Source of the DNA: Costus lasius
Lineage: Eukaryota; Streptophyta; Magnoliopsida; Zingiberales; Costaceae
Direction: 5' to 3'
Assembly (NCBI GenBank): GCA_027563935.2
Contig: CM050450.1
Coordinates: forward strand, 30,305,439 to 30,369,438
Length of the DNA stretch: 64,000 nt
Of the stretch, positions 48,557-59,683 are shown one piece after another (position 1 is the first letter of the stretch; the number at the start of each line of letters is the position of its first letter). A program made the position numbers and the translations under genes. The notes beneath the pieces are model-generated. The model was not told the origin of the DNA. It worked only from the letters and a program-made list of their open reading frames with translations, and ran no database searches.

Positions 48557-50337
48557 GGTGTTCGTTGCTGCAGGAATCTACAACAATGCAAGAACAGCAA
48601 GGTCAGTATCAATGTTAAGAATCAATCAGGACTTAAGAATGATTCCTTTTTCTCACTATTTTACCTGACTGTAAAATCCATAAAACAGTCCGAAAGAGTA
48701 ATACTCTTTTAGTGAGATGGGATCCAGATTTCATACTTGGTCTCCGCGTCCCGCTCAGGCGAGATAAGATGCACAGAGATGACAAGCACTAATTTCTGGT
48801 AGGCTGTCCCAGCCAATCGCCAACCCGTGCGATTCCCCTTCATCTGGGCAATCCAGCAGACTGTGCCAACTGAGTTGGTACAACACAGTTTCTGATCCCA
48901 CAGATGGCTGCCTCCATGTGCTACCATATGCGCCACATATGTAGCCTACATGGTCAAGCTGACCCGACCTACTCCCTGGACCACCACGTGCTATGCTGAG
49001 CAACGAGAAGCGATAAATCCCTTCTCTGTAACACGCAGGTGTAATCCCGCACCGTCTGAAGATAGATGGACGTGCCCACTGAGTGGGTACAACACGGCTC
49101 CAACGATAGTCAGAACGGTGAGGTTTCGCGTCAGAAGGCTTACGAGCTTGATATTTTAGTGTTGGATTTTACCGGTCTTTTATCTTCTCAACTATCATGC
49201 AAGTCCTATGGTGATAGCAGAAGATAAACTCATGCATTTCTAATTATAAAAGCAATAAATAGAAAGCATGCTGATCTTATGTGGTAAAAGCCCATGAACC
49301 CTAAGTAAGACCTTAATTTTACTTAAGTCTTCACTTGAGCTCCTTTTGCATCTCATCTGGTCCTACCCAGGGCCCTAGCGCCAAGAGCACCTTAGGTGCG
49401 CCACCAGCTGAATGCCCCTCTTGGATGTGTGCCTTTGTGCTCTTGTCTAATCAAAATACATTTTGATCTACCTAGACAAGTTTGACTCGCAGGTCAAATA
49501 TACAATAAATTAATTACAAATGTGATTCGCAGATCACAAAATAATATTAACTTATAATTAACCAGGCACGCAGGCCCCAGCACAGCACACATTAGGGCAA
49601 CCCACATAAGATTAAATAAACAAGCATATAGTATCAAATCAACATGTGATCCATTCATGAAATTAAATTTTGAAAACCCCATGGTATCAATTTTAATTTC
49701 CTTATGTGCCCTACAACCTTACAATGGTCCATTGATAGGGATCCACTCATCCAACTAGTCAGATCCAGTGCCCTTGCATGCACCAAGTCCTAACTGACTC
49801 GAGTTGACCTAATGGTCAACCATGCATGCGCCAAGGGCTGAACAACCCTCATAAGTTCTGGCAAGCGGGTGTGACCCCGGGCCTAACTCATGTGTGTTCA
49901 CTAGTTGTCTCAACCAGACCTCGCTACACGCCTGAGATGCAATCGACCTATGGCCACCTCGTGCTTGCGCACAGGTGCCATCTGGTCGATCCATCTAGGC
50001 TGTCAGATGGTCTGATCAGACTATTGGATCTAACCTAGAGGTGACTTCAACCCCATCAACCCATCTAAGGGTTTATAGTAGGGCCTTAGATCTAGATAGG
50101 CGCGCAAGTTCCTTTTGTTTTGTAAGAAAAACTACACAAGCGCCAACACATGCGCAACAAGAACAACTTGCATGGAAACTTAAGCATGCGCCAAGGAGAC
50201 ATACATCAAGTTTCGGATATGCAAACTTAACATGTAACTCTCGCATGTCGGTTAGATCTAAGCATATCATTGCAAACAAGGATCACAAAAGCTTAAGCAA
50301 TCATAACAACATGCATATTAACCGCTCTGATACCAAT
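48557..50337 (-). other. Leader and primer-binding site of B5
   Basis: The primer site TGGTATCAGAGC is at 50324-50335 (minus). About 1.78 kb has no convincing gene. The three conserved stem-loops are at 49075-49087, 48749-48764 and 48693-48709, the last about 137 bases before the gag ATG. Confidence 0.78.
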
Positions 50338-52064
50338 TGTTGTGTCCCCTTCAAGGGGGAGCGCAAGCGGATAAAACCCCTTTCAAGAGGGGGGCGAAAC
50401 CCTATGGATGGCGCATCTTTGGTTTTAAGCGGAAGCAAGGGTTTCAAGGGATCGGCATGCATGATGTATGATCAACTAAAACGAAATGATTGCAATCATG
50501 AAGCAAGAATCATACCATGGCCATTAGATTGGACTCGGCTTGGAAGCAAGAAAACGATAGGGTTCTCCTCCAAAGTGTGCCACACACAAGATGAAGTTGG
50601 CCTACTCCTTGTCGTCCTTTGTGCTAGCAAAGGGCTTCAAAGGTCCTTGATCGAATGAAGGAGAGTTTGGTGTCTTCTTGGCTTTCCGAAAATCCTTCTT
50701 GCTCTCGGCGATGAGATACACTCCCAAGCTCTCTTCGCATGCAAGAAGCCTTGAAGGATCTCCACGTTTTCCTTGGTCTCAAGGCGTTTTGGCGTTGAGG
50801 CTTCCCAATAAGGTAAGTCTTCACTCCATACGTTCACACTTAGTGAACTACACAAAACGCCCATCAGATTGAACCATGCGTTCACCAAAAGGAACCGGTT
50901 CAATTGACTTTGGTTCAATGACCAAATCAAAACAAGACCAAACCAAATCAGCCCAAGAATTGGTCCAGACCAAAATAAACCCTAAGGTTCAAAATCTGAC
51001 CGTTCATCTTTTGATGCCCTTGATCTCATCGATCTAGCATCCACACTCTCGATCGAAGCTTACCGATCTCAAGCCCTAATCAATCAAACATGATCAGACT
51101 GGATCTCACTTACAATCAGAGTTTAAACTCCTTTAAACTGAATCAAAACAATCCAGTCCACACGATCTGACTCAAGTAAGCCATATCACCAAATTGTGCG
51201 ACCCTAAGGGTTTCCTTTAAATGTCGGTAACGACAACTTACGTTATCACGATCAGTGAGGGGTATCTAGCAACACATCACTGTCTCCCGATATAAAGGAA
51301 AGAGTCTTCCAAGACTACTCCCAAATAACAGCACAAGTGTGAATCTTCTTCACAAGGCATACATGTTTCCTTTGCCACTGGATGTTCTTATTGGACAAGC
51401 ACGTCAAGCCTGTAACTCCAATACGATGAGCATGATTAGATCAGATGATCACTGTCATCTGGGTATGGCCATACACTTTCTCAATCATCTCATATAGGGG
51501 GGCCCTAGAACATCACACTCCTTAAACAAGGAGACGGCAATCCTGTATCTATCACTAGTGTCCTAACCTGACTCTTGATCATCATCCAAGATAGTCTATA
51601 ATCATTATATTTCAGATGATATTGAACTACCTCAAAACAATGACATTCATCATTTAGAAACACAAGTGATCTCAAGTCAAAGGACATGTGCCACTTGTAG
51701 CATACAAGGATTATTCACATTGTGACAAGCAACCGAATATCCCAGTAGGGTCTGTCCAGTACATCCAATGTACCCATGAGTCTACATCTTATTCCATGCT
51801 CGAAGCATCCTACAAGATTAGAACTCATATTAGTCTCAATCATATCAGGGCTGTCTCAAGTTCACCAAGATATCTCGACTAAGGACATTACTGCATGTCA
51901 GCCTAGCTGAACAGCTTTGAGACATTAATCAGAAGTACACTTATTACAGCAGACAAGGTAACAATCTGAATAACAACCATGCCTTAATAAACTTAAGAGT
52001 TTATTACATGATACTGTTACAATCCCAAGGCCTCAAACATTAGCCTTAAGGGCATACTCCAACA
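50338..52064 (-). repeat. 5' LTR of B5 (1,727 bp)
   Basis: As far as I can tell by eye it is identical to the 3' copy. It is followed on the right by the target duplication CTTAG. Confidence 0.95.
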
Positions 52065-52649
52065 CTTAGGCCAAAGCCGGGTTAGACCATAATGGTCACT
52101 ACTGAATATGCTGGACAACTAGGTTAATTAAGTGTTGGTGTGTTTAGTTGGTTTAGAGTATAACTCTAGAACCTGAGTTTGTTATATGTTGGTGTGTACA
52201 TCTGACCGTTATTATGACTTCTGTTTTCTTTATGTTGTTATATGTTGACATAATGTTCCTGTTAAAGATTTTTAAATTAATCTGTCTATATTTTTGAGTG
52301 TATGTTATGGATGGTCGATTTAGACTATCCACTCACTGGGCTGTGTAGCTCACCCCTCATTATTTTCAGGTGTAGAGCAGGGGCGCAGTTAGCATTGTAT
52401 GGATATCGTGATTTATGCTTAATGAACTTATGATGCCGGTTGTGGCCTTAATATCTGAATTATGTGAACATGTACTGCCGACTATGGCTAAACTATATGA
52501 ATTTGTGTTGCCGGATTGTGGCAGTTAAATGATTTTGATTTTTGTGTCACCGCGGCTTTGGCCTGGTTTCGGTGTTTGGTATGAGTTTATAAAATCGATT
52601 TTGTGATTTTGTTTTGAATTTCGGTTTGTGGTGTATTCTTTGTAATCGG

Positions 52650-52805
52650 TTTTGATATACCTGTAACTTGCATATGTCTAGTGCAAGTATTGCCTGGTGG
52701 CAGGTACCTTTATGGATTTTATGGATTTGATACGGATTTGATATAACTGTTGCCTTGCATATGTCTAGTGCAAGGAATGCGTGGTGGCAGGTACCTTTAT
52801 GAAAT
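52650..52805. repeat. Two tandem units of about 89 bp in C
   Basis: Both units contain TTGCATATGTCTAGTGCAAG and TGGTGGCAGGTACCTTTATG. The shared block itself holds an inverted repeat, CTTGCA/TGCAAG. Confidence 0.75.
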
Positions 52806-52970
52806 TGTGTTTTGTGGAGATTTATATGTATGGATTTTCGAAATTTTCAGATCGTGTTTCCTGAACGGGGTTTTACCTAGCATATGTATCGATCTTGTAT
52901 GATAACATCCTGTTTCTTTCATGATTTGTGTTGCTTGTTTGGGGTTAAGATAACGGGATGTTACAGATGT

Positions 52971-54197
52971 CGATGTCGATATCCATTCCAATGACTTGGG
53001 TAGCAGCGATGCACTGCTAGGTGCCACTCACTGCTTGTGGTGACCTTTGGTCAGCACTGCCAGCGTCAGAGGAAACTACAGGGTCGCACATCTTGATACT
53101 TGAGTTCTCATATTGATCGGGAAGCCTTATGATCGAGTTATTGGATAACTCGGATCTAATTGGAAGATTTCATCAGCGCCAATGGGCCTGATGAGATGGA
53201 AGAATGTTATTGGAGCCAAACTTTATTTTTGGCAGGTTGACCCGTATTTGACCATGATTGGTCACATGTGGATTAGGGTTGCATTGGATTGGATCCAAGT
53301 GCTTAATCAACCCATGTAATGGAGTTTGGGCTAGCTCATTATCCAATGAGCCCCAATAACAAGTTCTCATGAAGAGATAAGAGGCTAAAAGGGTAAAATG
53401 GGGAGAAGCCCAACCTCATTGGCGCCTAAGGGGTATAATGGGGTTTGGGTGGCAAAATTGCTTCATTAAGGAAGCAATTGGCGCCTTTCCTTTCTCCCTT
53501 GATGGTATGAATGCCTCTAAGGCATGTCTTGGGCTGATATGGTACTTGGGCAATTATGGATAGGTTGAATGGAGTTTATGGTAAAGTCTTGGAGACTTTC
53601 CTTGTCTCAAACCTCCTCATCCTAGCCCTACACTTGTCATGATCTTGGCCCTTCCCTTAACCGCCTCTTGCCCTATATATGTGACCCTAGCCGCCCCCTC
53701 TTATGATGATTCTTCCTTGGAGGCGTGACAATAAGAAGAGGGGCGAGGGCTAGGAGCAATGGCGCAACTTCTTCCTTCTTCCATAGCCGCAAGCTTCTCC
53801 CTCCTTTCCTCTTGGCGCAAGGAGCTTTGGTGCTTGGCGGCTTGGCTTAGTTCCTCTTTCTCTTGGCGCATCCTTTCCTCTTGGTGGCGCAAGTAAAGTG
53901 GAGCATCTCCCTAAGACTTGGATCTTCTTCCCGAGGCTAGCACTGGGCGTGGAAGAAGAGGACTCAAGAGATCCGTGTGTGTGAGACTGCAGAGGGCGCA
54001 CACTTGGGCGCCTGCATCGGCATCACTCCAAACCGCTCCTAAGGTATTTCCTAACTCATCGTGTCGACTCTCTTGCTTGCGATCTTCACTGGGTTTTTGG
54101 GACCGGCCTGTTTCGGGGACATTCTTCCGCTGTGCAATGTATGTATGTATGTCTATGACTTTGAAAAATTGTAAAATATCCCCGGGGTTTCCCAACA
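52971..54197 (+). repeat. Shared A1/A5 LTR, piece 3 of 3
   Basis: It runs from the end of C's target duplication to TTTCCCAACA at 54197, directly before a primer-binding site. A TATA-like CTATATAT lies at 53673-53680. Because A1's polypurine tract precedes piece 1 and a primer site follows piece 3, this LTR is both A1's 3' LTR and A5's 5' LTR. Confidence 0.9.
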
Positions 54198-55557
54198 GTG
54201 GTATCAGAGCGACTTGCAAGACTTGAACGATGTTTTATGCTTTTCTTTCATGCTCACATGCCATATCTCTATTTTCGTAAATAGCATGATGCATGGCAAA
54301 TGATTTTTTCTAAGTAGGAAAAATTTAGGGTTTCTTGTTTCTCTCATCCTCTCAATCTCTTTTGGATTTTTGGACTATTTTTCTTGTCTGATTTAAAGAT
54401 TAAAGGCGCACGTAATTTTGTCAAGTAGGACGGGCATTGTGTCTTCGGATTGGCCAAGTCTCTTGATCTGACAAAATTGCCAGCCGAAAGGATCTCTGAA
54501 ATCATCATGAAAAATAAATCGCAATTAACCAAAAGATTTGTGAGAAGAAGATGAGAAAAAGAGACTAGTTTTATGAAAAAGTAAAATTTCAGATTTTATG
54601 TTTTTCATGAGCATGTAGAATTGCATAAGTAAATACCTTGATTGTGCATGATGTTGTGATCATTAGTCAAGCCCCCCTTTGCATGCCTGTGATGTATCCT
54701 TGTGAGGCCTGCGTGCCGTTTCTTTTTAACTAAGAAGAAGATTAGGGTGACGCATGTACTTGGAACTTGGCACATGCATACCTTGGATGGTGGCGCAACA
54801 AGCATCAAAGGAAGAGGCGCAAGCTTGCTTGGTGGCGCAAGTTAGGCATGGCCGAACCTTTGGGTTTGAGAGCTAGCTAACTTGGCTTCTTGCATTGTGG
54901 CGCATCCTCATTGGAGGAAGACCATGGCATTGGCCGAACCCTTGGGGTCTACCCTTAAGGTTTGAGAGCTAAACCATGTGAAAAGGACCTTGGAGCCAAC
55001 CTTGAAGACCAAGATAGAGGGCGGCTAGGATAGGTCTGTCTTAGGGGCTTGAGTCCTATGTCAAGAGTTGAACCTCCTTTTGGCATGGGTTGGTTCAATG
55101 TCTTGAAAGGGCTTTGATCACATCATCTTTTACTGCTTTCCTTATCTACTAAAAGCATACCTGTGATGTTTTATCGTTATGTTATCACTATAGGATTGCA
55201 TGCCTGTATTGTTAGACATAAGATAAAACTGATGAGACCTTAAAAACCCTCATAATAAAATATCAAGTCTAGTAGCCTTCTAATGCGTAGCCCTCACTAA
55301 GCTATCGATCAGTGGAGTTGTGAACTGGTTCCCACCCTCGTGGGACACACCCACTTATCTTTAGGAAGTGTGTGGTGACAATGGTTTCCCCAGTCCAGTT
55401 TTAACCTGGGCGTGCCTTCGCAAGGAAACTCGTTGGCCCTGGGCATAACGGTTAGGAATGGACTTGACTAGAAGTTCACATGTGCTGGGCACATGGTGAA
55501 AGTCTAGAGGCATTATTGAGAGGTTAGGGTTTCATGTTGTATCCAGCCCTCGCTGGT
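54198..55557 (+). other. Primer-binding site and leader of A5
   Basis: TGGTATCAGAGC lies at 54199-54210. The leader matches A2 and A6 and has no convincing gene. It contains the CCCAC-CCTC-GTGGG hairpin near 55335-55350 and ends exactly on the CCAG-CCCTCG-CTGG hairpin (55544-55557), where it jumps to pol. Confidence 0.8.
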
Positions 55558-56680
55558 TGTTGCACAACTGGAGGCTCAAACACAAGTCTTGCGTAGGTCT
55601 GGGAGGATTTGTCGTACACTTGAGAGGTATGGGTCGCTACCGACCCAACATGATGGGATCTTCATCATTGAGGATGAACCCAGGACCTATGATGAGGCGG
55701 TCGCTGGACCGGACTCTGAGAGATGGTTTGAGATCATGCGATTCGAGATGGATTCCATGTCGGCTAACCAAGTATAGATTTGGTTGGGCAACCTTATGGG
55801 GTAAAACCCATAGGGTGTAAATAGGTCTTCAAAAGGAAAACTAACATAGATGACAACATAGTTATTTATAAGGGTAGACTAGTGGTTAAAGGATTCAGAG
55901 AGGTCCATGGTGTGGACTATGATGAAACGTTCTCGCCAATTGCTATGATCAAATCCATTCGAATTTTGCTTGCTATAGTTACATATCATAATTATGAGAT
56001 ATGGCAGATGGATGTGATGACAACATTCTTTAATGAGAAGTTGACAAAGGATGTGTATATGACACAGCCTAATGGCTTCATCCATCCTGCAGAGGTCAAT
56101 AAGGTCTGCAGGCTAAAGAGATCTAATTCAAAATTGACAAACGTTCTCAAAGTTGGAATCTTTGGTTTGATGAGGCAATAAGAGATTATAGCTTTGTTAA
56201 AAGCAAAGATGATGCTTGTGTATACAGAAAATTTAGTGGGAGATTAGTGACTTTTCTAATCTTGTATATCAATGACATACTGCTCATCGAAAACAACATC
56301 CCTAATCTTCAAACTGTGAAGACATAGTTGGGGAAGTGTTTCCAGATGAAGGACTTAGGGGAGACCGCCTATATCCTAGATATGAGGATCTACAAGAATA
56401 GAGCTAAGAAGCTCCTTGCCTTTAGTTAGAGTATCTAGATTGATAAGGTCTTAGAGAGGTTCTACTTAGAGCAATAAAAAAGGGATACCTTCCAGTAAGA
56501 CATGACTTTACTCTCTCAAAGAGCTAGTGTCCCACCACACAGGCTGAGAGGGATGACATGAATCGAGTGCCCTATACTTCGGCAGTAGGTTTAATTGTGT
56601 ACGAGATGTTATGTACTAGACCAGACGTGGTTTATGCTGTGAGCATAACCAGCCGATAACAATCTAATCTAGGTGCTCAG
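55558..56680 (+). pseudogene. pol fragment of A5 (integrase/RT linker and reverse transcriptase), heavily decayed
   Basis: It enters at the linker before reverse transcriptase (RRSGRICRTLERYGSLP) and runs through IWQMDVMTTFFNEK to the degraded catalytic box, where YVDD reads YIND. Several stops and shifts follow. It is cut at 56681 by an A-like LTR in the opposite orientation. Gag, protease and most of integrase are deleted. Confidence 0.85.
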
Positions 56681-57713
56681 TGTTAGGGAATACCAGGTGT
56701 AATTTTAAAAATTTTGCAGTCCCAGGACGCAGCGGAAGCATTACACCCGAAACATATTCGTTCGCCCAAGGATCCATGCGAGGGAGAACACAAGGATGTG
56801 ACAAGGATAATACCTCTATTGCTTGCTCGGTTCTTGAAGCCATGTTCGAAGACGATCAAGTGCTCGCCCTCTACAAGTATCCACGCGTCGACTCCTTGAT
56901 CGTTGCTCCCTTCCACGCTTGGTGCTAGCCTCGGGAAGAGAATCAAGCCTTAGGGTTCCTTCACTTCTCTTGCGCCACCTCAAAGATGAAAGCGCCAAGA
57001 AGAGATGAGGAGGAAGATGATGCCGCCAAGTTGCTTCCTTCTTCTTCTTTGCTTGCGCCACCTTCAAGCAAGGTGCGCCTATGGCCAAGGAAGGGAGAGA
57101 GCTTATGGCAAGGAGATGCCACCAAGCACTAAGAGTCCTTGCGCCAAGAAGAGAGGGAGAGGAAGAACTTGCGGCTCTAAGGAAGAAGTTTGCGCCAAGC
57201 CTATGTCGCTCTCGCCCCTTGCACTCCAAGTCTCTCCAAGAAATATGTCACCCCTCCAAGATGTTGTCCAACCGAATCAACCTCTAAGAGGGGGCGGCAA
57301 GGGTCCTATTAATAGGACAAGGGGCGGCAAGGGCAATGGCTAGGATCATGCCAAGTGGGCGGCTAGGATAAAGGAGTCTTGAGGTAAGGAAAGTCTCCAA
57401 GACTTTACCATAAACCTCATTCAACCTATCCTAATTTGCCCAATGGCCATATCAGCCCAAGACATGCCTTAAAGGCATGCATTCCATCCATATGCGCCCA
57501 AGCAAGGGTTTGAGGGGAATTAGGGTTTGGAGGTAAGGTAGGTCTCCAAGATCTTACCATAAACCTTACCCTACTATCCATATGCGCCCAAGCTCTTTCT
57601 AAAAGAGTTTTCAAGCCATATCAGCCCCAACCTTTGCCATAGAGGCAAGGTTTCCATCCAAGGAACAAAGGGGGAGGCACCTAATGCTTCCTTATGAAGC
57701 AACATGCGCCCAC
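56681..57713 (-). repeat. Diverged A-like LTR (3' part), cut by A6
   Basis: It starts TGTTAGGGAATACC and resembles the reversed end of family A LTRs: a run like AATTTTGCAG, then GCAGCGGAAG, then a GCGCCA-rich segment. Many differences make it a separate subfamily. A segment of about 158 bp is duplicated in tandem (starting near 57372 and 57531, each with GTCTCCAAGA and CTTACCATAAACC-type blocks). Its remainder should lie beyond the right edge of the window, past A6. Confidence 0.7.
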
Positions 57714-59683
57714 TGTTGGTGTATATGCTCTAGGACCTAGTTTTGGTCAACTTATGTACTACTTGACATTGATATTTATATATCATTCTGGCATTGTCGT
57801 TATCATTGTTTGTCTACACCTGCGATTGTGTACTTACATGATAATGTCCCTGGAGACAGATTGGATCTGTGCTCAAATAATTGTCCCCAGTCGATGTACC
57901 TGAGTGGATATGGGATAGCTCTGGTACTTGAGAGACTAGTAGGTGGGCTGGTTAGGCACGTGGTGCTAACGCAGACACATGGGTATATCATCGGAGGATA
58001 TACTGGATAGACCCGCTATGAGGCTATGACTTGGTGTCATGAGTTATCCTCATAAGTGACAGGAGATGCATTGATCCCTTGACTTGAGGTCATTGATCAT
58101 TCTATATGGTTAGGGACTTGCTTTGATACAACCTAACACCTTGCCGTAGCTGGGAGGTCATAACGGTTGTTATTGAGCATGTCATGACCCATATGAGAAG
58201 ATCAATGGACAGACATAGGATTTGCCCCATCCCTAAGGAAGTATGATATCCATGGAGCTCCTTTATGGTTCTATGACTGAGAGTGTATGGCCATACCCAG
58301 GTGAGAACCTGTTTTAGTCATAGCCATGTGATTGGATGAAAACAAGTGGTGACACACTTGTCCAATCAGATATCAGTTCGGCAAAGAGACTGTAATGCAT
58401 CTGTACCTAGTTGCGATGATGGGGATGTCGATGTCGATATCCATTCCAATGACCTGGGTAGCAGCAATGCATTGCTAGGTGCCACTCACTGCTTGTGATG
58501 ACCTCTGGTCAGCACTGCCAGCGTCAGAGGAACCTACAGGGTCGCACACCTTGATACTTGAGTTCTCGTATTGATCGGGAAGCCTTATGATCGAGTTATT
58601 GGATAACTCGGATCTAATTGGGAGATTTCATTAGCGCCAATGGGCCTGATGAGATGGAAGAATGTTATTGGAGCCAAACTTCATTTTTGGCAGGTTGACC
58701 CGTATTTGACCATGGTTGGTCACATTTGGATTAGGGTTGCATTGGATTGGATCCAAGTGCTTAATCAACCCATGTAATGAAGTTTGGGCTAGCTCATTAT
58801 CCAATGAGGCCCAATAACAAGTTCTCATGAAGAGATGAGAGGCTAAAAGGGTATAATGGGGAGAAACATGAACCATTAAGCGCCTAGGGGCATAATGGGG
58901 TCATGTTGGCGCCTTTGCTTCATTATGGAAGTAAAGGGCGCCTCCCCTCTCTTCCTAGGATGGAATGCATGCCTCTATGGCATTACTTGGGGCGCAAGGC
59001 AAGGCCTTGGCGCACAAGGAAAGGCGTGGGGCACAAAAAGGAATGGTTGAATGAGAATTATGGAAATGTCTTGGAGACTTTCCTTGTCTCAAACCTCCTC
59101 ATCCTAGCCCTACACTTGTCATGATCCTAGCCCTTACCCTAACTGCCTCTTGCCCTATAAATGTGACCCTAGTCGCCCCTCTAATAAGTTGTTCTTCCTT
59201 GAAGGCGTGAACACATCAAGAGGGCGAAAATAAGGGGCATTGGCGCAACCATCCTCTTCCATCAAACCCTAGCCGCAAGCTTCTTCCCTTCTTCCTCCCT
59301 TGGCGCAAGAGAAGTAAAGGCTTGGCGGCATTCTCCCTTCTCCTCTCTTCTTCATCAATTGGGGCTTTTACCTTGGAGGTGGCGCAAGCATTCAAGAAGA
59401 GAACTAAGGCTTGGATCTTCTTCCCGAGGCTAGCACCGGGCGTGGGAGAAGAGAACTCAAGAGATCCGTGTGTGTGAGACTATAGAGGGCGCACACTTGG
59501 GCGCCTGCATCGGCATCACTCTACATTGCTCTTAAGGTATTTCCTAACTCATCGTGTCGACTCCCTTTCTTGCGATCTTCACTGGTTTTTTGGGTCCGGC
59601 CTGTTTCGGGGACATTCTTCCGCTGCGAAAAATGTATGTCTATAACTCTGAAAATTGTAAAATGTCCCCGGGGTTTACCAACA
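57714..59683 (+). repeat. 5' LTR of A6 (1,970 bp)
   Basis: It starts TGTTGGTGTATATGC and ends GGGTTTACCAACA before the primer site at 59685-59696. It carries the motif blocks shared with family B at 58286-58304, 58357-58366, 58473-58491 and 58538-58548. Confidence 0.93.
59155..59162 (+). promoter_or_regulatory. Candidate TATA box in the A6 LTR
   Basis: CTATAAAT sits in a conserved TTGCCCTATAAATGTGACCC setting. The same site is kept in the other family A LTRs as CTATAAAT (14922-14929, minus) or CTATATAT (53673-53680). Transcription would start about 30 bases downstream. Confidence 0.5.

Larger units (their letters stand above)
42925..52064 (-). mobile_element. B5: near-intact family B Copia element (9,140 bp)
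   Basis: A complete element: 5' LTR, primer site, leader, gag-pol, polypurine tract and 3' LTR. CTTAG flanks it at 42920-42924 and 52065-52069. I saw no difference between its LTRs (1,727 bp each), and gag-pol has one nonsense codon and no frameshift. It is the youngest datable insertion in the window. Confidence 0.95.
40904..52965 (+). mobile_element. C: solo LTR of about 2.9 kb, split by B5
   Basis: It starts TGTAAGATCC and ends GGGATGTTACA, with GATGT on both sides. Without B5 (42925-52064) and one copy of its TSD it is about 2,917 bp. There is no primer site, polypurine tract or coding domain, so it is best read as a solo LTR. Length and termini resemble Tekay/Del gypsy LTRs, which is an inference. 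The orientation given is nominal. Confidence 0.7.

Noticed and set aside
50041..50658. 205-codon open frame on the plus strand
   Set aside because: It runs antisense to B5 and spans the leader, primer site and LTR; the LTR half recurs in the other LTR, so it is a by-product of LTR sequence.
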